Positions 60,201 through 64,000 of a DNA stretch of 64,000 nucleotides are shown here, in pieces. Source of the DNA: Patagioenas fasciata (taxonomy: Eukaryota; Chordata; Aves; Columbiformes; Columbidae); assembly GCF_037038585.1 (NCBI RefSeq), contig NC_092520.1, positions 60,540,501 to 60,604,500 of the forward strand, written 5' to 3'. A program made the position numbers and the translations under genes. How positions within the stretch are numbered: position 1 is the stretch's first letter; each line of letters starts with the position of its first letter. The notes under the pieces were generated by a model that was given only the letters and a program-made list of their open reading frames with translations, searched no databases and was not told where the DNA came from.

Positions 60201-61512
60201 GGAGGATCTTTTGACAATTTGTCATATCAATTTTTCTGCACAGACAAGACAAATCTGCCATTCTGTACAGAGTCTGAGAAATGTATTTGAGATTATTTTA
60301 TTTCTCCTCCTTTCTCCAAGCCAGTTTGAAATCAATCACTTGGACAAGATGCAAATTATTAATCTTGAGTCGGACTTGTCACAAATACTAACCTTGTAGC
60401 ATGCATGTGCATGGTAACAGTAAATCATACTGTTCCTCAGAGCAATTGATAATTATATTATTAGCCAAGGTTCTTCATGGATAGTTATGAACAAGTACTA
60501 TCTGCATATAATTCAACAGAAACCCTGGAGGCTAAAAAATAAGAGCATAAGCCTTAAAGTAACAAAAGCAGAATGAATACCTCAGGGAATTTCTTAAAAC
60601 AATTGTAACTTGACAACATCTACTCATTCACAACAAAGCCAGGGCATGCTCAATGTTTTCTGCTGCTGCACTAAATAAAAAGTTGATGCTAAGTCTCAAT
60701 ACTTAAGAACAAATGACAACCCTTTAGAAAGTGCTGTAGTTCTAAAATGTCAAAAAAAATGAAAGCGATTTTCAAAGCACATTGCATAGTGTTTTCTTTT
60801 AAGGGAACATGATCCCTGGTGCCTTTAATAAAAAGTTGGGTAACAATTCCTCTCTAATTCCCTGTGATTTCACCCTAGAAATGACGGCTCTACTTCATTC
60901 ATCTGCCATTACTTCTAACCACAAACATATTAAGTTATAAAAAAGGGACAAATCAAGTTGACAAATCATTTTAAAACATTTCTGGAAGGTGAGAAAAAAA
61001 TAAATGGAGATAGAAATGTTCAGTTTTGAACTATCTACCTCATCAATTTTTATTTTAATTTTAAAGGCTATAAACCAATACTAATTTTCACAAAATAGCA
61101 CTTGCTTCATGAGTGACCTTATTGTAAACAACCAAGCTATCAATATGAGAACAACTGCTCAAAATGGAAGAATCAGGCTCCAACATTTGTAGAATTATCT
61201 TTAATTTCTCTTTCAGACAATCAAGTAATTTCAGATAACTAACACTTTGATATTTGTCTTCTTTGTTGTTTGCCTTCTTAATTAAAGAGCAGAATATATT
61301 GGCATACTAGAGTCAAAAAAATGCTTCTTCAATGAATCATCTTATTTAATAAAATGTCCCCTTGCAAACACTGTTTTCCTTGATAAGTGCATGCACAAAT
61401 AGAAGAATGGAAAAGGGTAATTGTTTGGTTGAAATGTAAGGGCACGCAAAATGGTTAGCACTAAATAACCTGGTCAGCAGCCCAACTAATCTACTGCGGT
61501 TTGTTTTCACAG
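51245..61512. other. Unannotated non-coding DNA
   Basis: No gene is recognised. A 153-codon frame at 52412-52873 in a slightly GC-richer stretch has no domain, no splice context and no repeat-like composition that I can identify. Simple features are a long A-run at about 56360-56394 and A-runs near 55993 and 58584. The stretch about 59800-60480 is repeat-free and of high complexity, a possible conserved element that I cannot prove. Confidence 0.45.
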
Positions 61513-61572
61513 CTTTGCTCTGAACATCAGGGCTGATGGACTGACGCTCCCTGCAGAGCCTGAGAGCGAATG
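61513..61572 (+). other. Candidate 60-bp micro-exon (weak)
   Basis: A pyrimidine-rich acceptor (GGTTTGTTTTCACAG, ending 61512) and a near-perfect donor (ATG|GTAAGT at 61573) bracket 60 bases. One of three frames is open across it (encoding FALNIRADGLTLPAEPESE). Length divisible by three and strong flanking signals make it a plausible exon, but I recognise no protein, and the neighbouring sequence gives no partner exon that keeps the frame open. It may be an exon of a non-coding RNA or a coincidence. Confidence 0.2.
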
Positions 61573-62599
61573 GTAAGTCAAGATACCAGCTGCATAATGC
61601 TTCACCTGCAATGCCAGAGGTTTGGAGGAGGGAAAATAACATTTTGTAAAAACACTCATAAACTTCACTCAATTTTTCTTTCTTTTATTTTTTTTTCACC
61701 CCAGAAACTTCCTGTCAAAGCTGCCAAACATATTGCAAGGCCGTTTGATGAAGTGGAATGCTTTTATTTTTTTTCTTTTTGTATATAATTTTAAATCAAG
61801 CCTGACTTCTTTTTTATTTCAAGTCTGAAATGGTAATGTGGCAGATGAAGGGAATCCAATTGCTCTTGAGAACACTGCACACCACAGAAGATCCCTAAAG
61901 GGCCTGCCGTTACCCATTCCAAAACCTGCTGATGCAACACTTGACTCCAGCCAGCATTTGGCTTATAAAGGCAGTAAGATCCAGGAAAGACAGCATGCTT
62001 GCAAATCAGCCTCGACTTCAGTAAGACTGAGCTCATTTTCTGAGCCACACGACGCAAGAATGAAATCTGCAGAACCCTACCGCAGAGCCGATCCTGCCTT
62101 TGTCCTCTCTTTGCTGCTGGGTGAGGTAAAAGCAGCCAAATTGCCTGAGTGAGGTTTCGCAATCTGCTCAAAGCAAAATATTATCTGATAAGAGCTTCCT
62201 ACCTAATTATATTTTGAGGCCTGACCCTGTTTGGTGCTGTTTCCTGCTAAGGTCCATCATCTTCCAGTGAAAGCACCATTGCACACTCAAATAGGACCCT
62301 GTGTTACCTCTGAGGTTAAATGGGAGTTCACCACTGTGACAGACCTGTCCTGAGCATATGTATGGCTGGTTTAGATGGTTTCCTACTCAGCATGTGAGTT
62401 GCTATGAGTTATACTGACAGACCTAATTATGCCTATTCATTGTTTACAATACCCTAAGAACAGCTGCAAAGGGGCAGGATAAAAAAAATCTACCTATTGC
62501 AATATTGTGTGTGGCTGTGACCAACAGCAGCTGCTTAGAAAACAGGACTAGCATATGTTTACTCTCTCATCCTCCATAAACTTGCAGAAGAAAGCCTTT
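61573..62599. other. Unannotated DNA with open frames on both strands
   Basis: Between about 61829 and 62152 both strands are open (104 codons forward, 126 reverse) in a locally GC-richer stretch. Neither translation shows a domain I know, and a Kozak-supported start is missing in the forward frame (it would begin at GTG). I do not call a gene. Confidence 0.4.
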
Positions 62600-63880
62600 C
62601 TGAGCCAGGGTCAGAAAGGTTTTGTACAGGGAGGTGATTCAAGACACCAAACATAACTTCACCAAAGGCAAGTCCTACGTGACCAACATAGTGGTCTTCT
62701 ACGATGAACTAACTACATCAGTGGACAGAGGAATGGCTACGGATGTTATCTATGTGAACTTCTGTAAAGCCTTTGGCACAGACCCCACAACATCCTTCTC
62801 TAAATTGGAGAGGTATGGATTTGCTGGGTAGATTGTCCAGTGGATGATGAATTAGCTGGATCGTCTCACCCAGAGACTAGCAGTCAATGGCACGATGTCT
62901 GGACGGACACCAGTAACACGCAGTGTCCCTCAGTGGTCCATATTGGGACAAGTACTTTTTAATATCTTCATCAATGACATAGTGGGATCAAGTGCACCCT
63001 CAGCAAATTTACAGATGACATCAAGATGAGTGGTGCAGTTGACACACCTGAGGGATGAGATGCCATCCAGAAGGAAAAGCTTGAGTAGTGGGTCTATGTG
63101 AATCTCATAAGGCACAATAAGGCGAGGTGCAAGGTCCTGTACCTTGGTAATAACAAATCCCAGTATCAATATAGGCTGGGGGATAAAGGAATTGAGAGTA
63201 GCCCTGCCAAGAAGGACTTGGGAGTACTGGTGGATGAAAAGTGGGACATGAGCTGGCAATATGTGCTTGCACCCAGAAAGCTAACAGTATCCTGGGCTGC
63301 ATCAAAAGAAGTGTGGCCAGCAGGTCAAGTGAGGTGATTGTCCCCCTCTATTCTGGACCTGGAGTCCTGAATTCGGCTCTGGGTCTCGCAGCACAAGAAG
63401 GATATGGACCTGCTGGAGCAAGTCCAGAGCAGGCCACAAAAATGATCAGAGGGCTGGAACATCTGATCTATGAGGACAGGCTGGGAGAGTTGGGGTTGTT
63501 CAGCCTGGGGAAAAAGGAGGCTCTGGGGAGACTTTTTTGTAGCCTTTTAGTACATAAGGGGGGCTTATAAGAAAGATGGGGACAAACTCTTTGGCAGGGC
63601 TTGTTGCAATAGAACAAGGGTTAATGGTTTTAAACTAAAAGAAGGGAGATTCAGATTAGACGTGAGGAAGAAATTTTTTAAAATGAGGGTGGTGAAACAC
63701 TGGCCCAGGTTGCCCAGAGAGGTGGCAGATGCCCCATCCCTGCAGACATTCCAGGCCAGGCTGGACTGGTCTCTGAGCAACCTGATCTAGTTGAAGATGT
63801 CCCTGCTCATTGTAGGGGGGTTGGACTAGATGACCTTTGAAGGTCGCTTCTAACCCAAATTATTCTGTGATTTTATATAC
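62600..63880 (+). mobile_element. Long decayed CR1 LINE, ORF2 reverse transcriptase part
   Basis: A + strand CR1 of nearly 1.3 kb, the longest in the window. It begins within the reverse transcriptase (frames like SQGQKGFVQG then TSVDRGMATDVIYVNFCKAF) and passes the palm motif region, where FTDD replaces the usual FADD (about 63008-63019). It runs to the C-terminus (LEHLIYEDRLGELGLFSLG) and ends with TTGGACTAGATGACCTTTGA and TTATTCTGTGATTTTAT. Several frameshifts and stops break ORF2, so it is an inactive, old copy. It differs from the other copies in its tail (TCGCTTCTAACCCAAATTA). Confidence 0.9.
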
Positions 63881-64000
63881 CAGTTAAATTGTTTCTTTTT
63901 CAATCTCAAGAGTCCTTGTCTATTAAGTTACCTGTTGTATTGAAGCCATTCCACACTTTTCATCATTGTCATTCCCTCTGCCATTTTCAGCTTTACTGTA
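63881..64000. other. Unannotated window end
   Basis: One hundred and twenty AT-rich bases downstream of the CR1 tail with nothing recognisable. Confidence 0.5.

Noticed and set aside
61838-62152. 104-codon forward frame with a 126-codon frame on the opposite strand
   Set aside because: The forward frame lacks an ATG at its start, neither strand shows a known domain, and a splice from the candidate micro-exon into this area meets a stop at once.
1-64000. CRISPR arrays, bacterial operons, rRNA or tRNA genes
   Set aside because: No spaced direct repeats of CRISPR type, no bacterial gene organisation and no cloverleaf-forming tRNA sequence were seen; the tRNA-like bases at 45549 are a primer-binding site complement.

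Overview
The window looks like an AT-rich, gene-poor stretch of a bird nuclear genome. Six CR1 LINE fragments end in CR1-type 3' tails such as ATTCTGTG or ACTGTGAT repeats, there are two older LTR-like pieces, and I found no convincing host protein-coding gene. Turtles and crocodilians also carry CR1, so 'bird' is a strong inference and not a proof. Most single open frames outside the repeats look like chance.

The main feature is a 6.1-kb endogenous retrovirus at 45096-51238 on the + strand. It has two 451-bp LTRs that I read as identical base for base, TG...CA ends, and a 6-bp target-site duplication (GTCATC) on both sides, so the insertion is young. The order is 5' LTR, primer-binding site, leader, truncated gag, dUTPase, protease, reverse transcriptase-RNase H-integrase, a short env remnant, polypurine tract and 3' LTR. 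The dUTPase-protease order, the YMDD catalytic box, the 6-bp duplication and the frame order (protease -1 to gag, pol -1 to protease) place it in class II (ERVK-like, alpha/betaretrovirus side). The 896-codon pol is open and keeps every catalytic residue I can check. Gag, by contrast, stops inside capsid, nucleocapsid is missing, the dUTPase is split by a frame break, and almost all of env is gone. The element is therefore defective, with an apparently intact pol and two intact LTR promoters.

Two features of its leader are unusual. The primer-binding site matches 18 of 18 bases of the complement of the 3' end of initiator methionine tRNA, a primer I do not know from the classical alpha- or betaretroviruses. 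The primer-binding region is also duplicated in tandem (51-bp period), giving a second, one-base-longer copy, with a shorter internal echo inside each unit. The end of U5 carries the matching sense sequence and can pair with the primer-binding site.

Layout: 1-10389 unannotated; 10390-10845 CR1 (+); 12619-12762 hexanucleotide microsatellite; about 22290-23684 old LTR-like element with internal 85/118-bp repeats and a nested CR1 (-, 22684-23136); 26912-27026 CR1 tail (+); 28282-about 28562 old LTR fragment; 31668-32512 CR1 (-); 40672-41348 CR1 (+); 45090-51244 the young retrovirus with its target duplications; 61513-61572 a weak candidate micro-exon; 62600-63880 a long decayed CR1 (+). Everything between is non-coding sequence in which I see only simple repeats.
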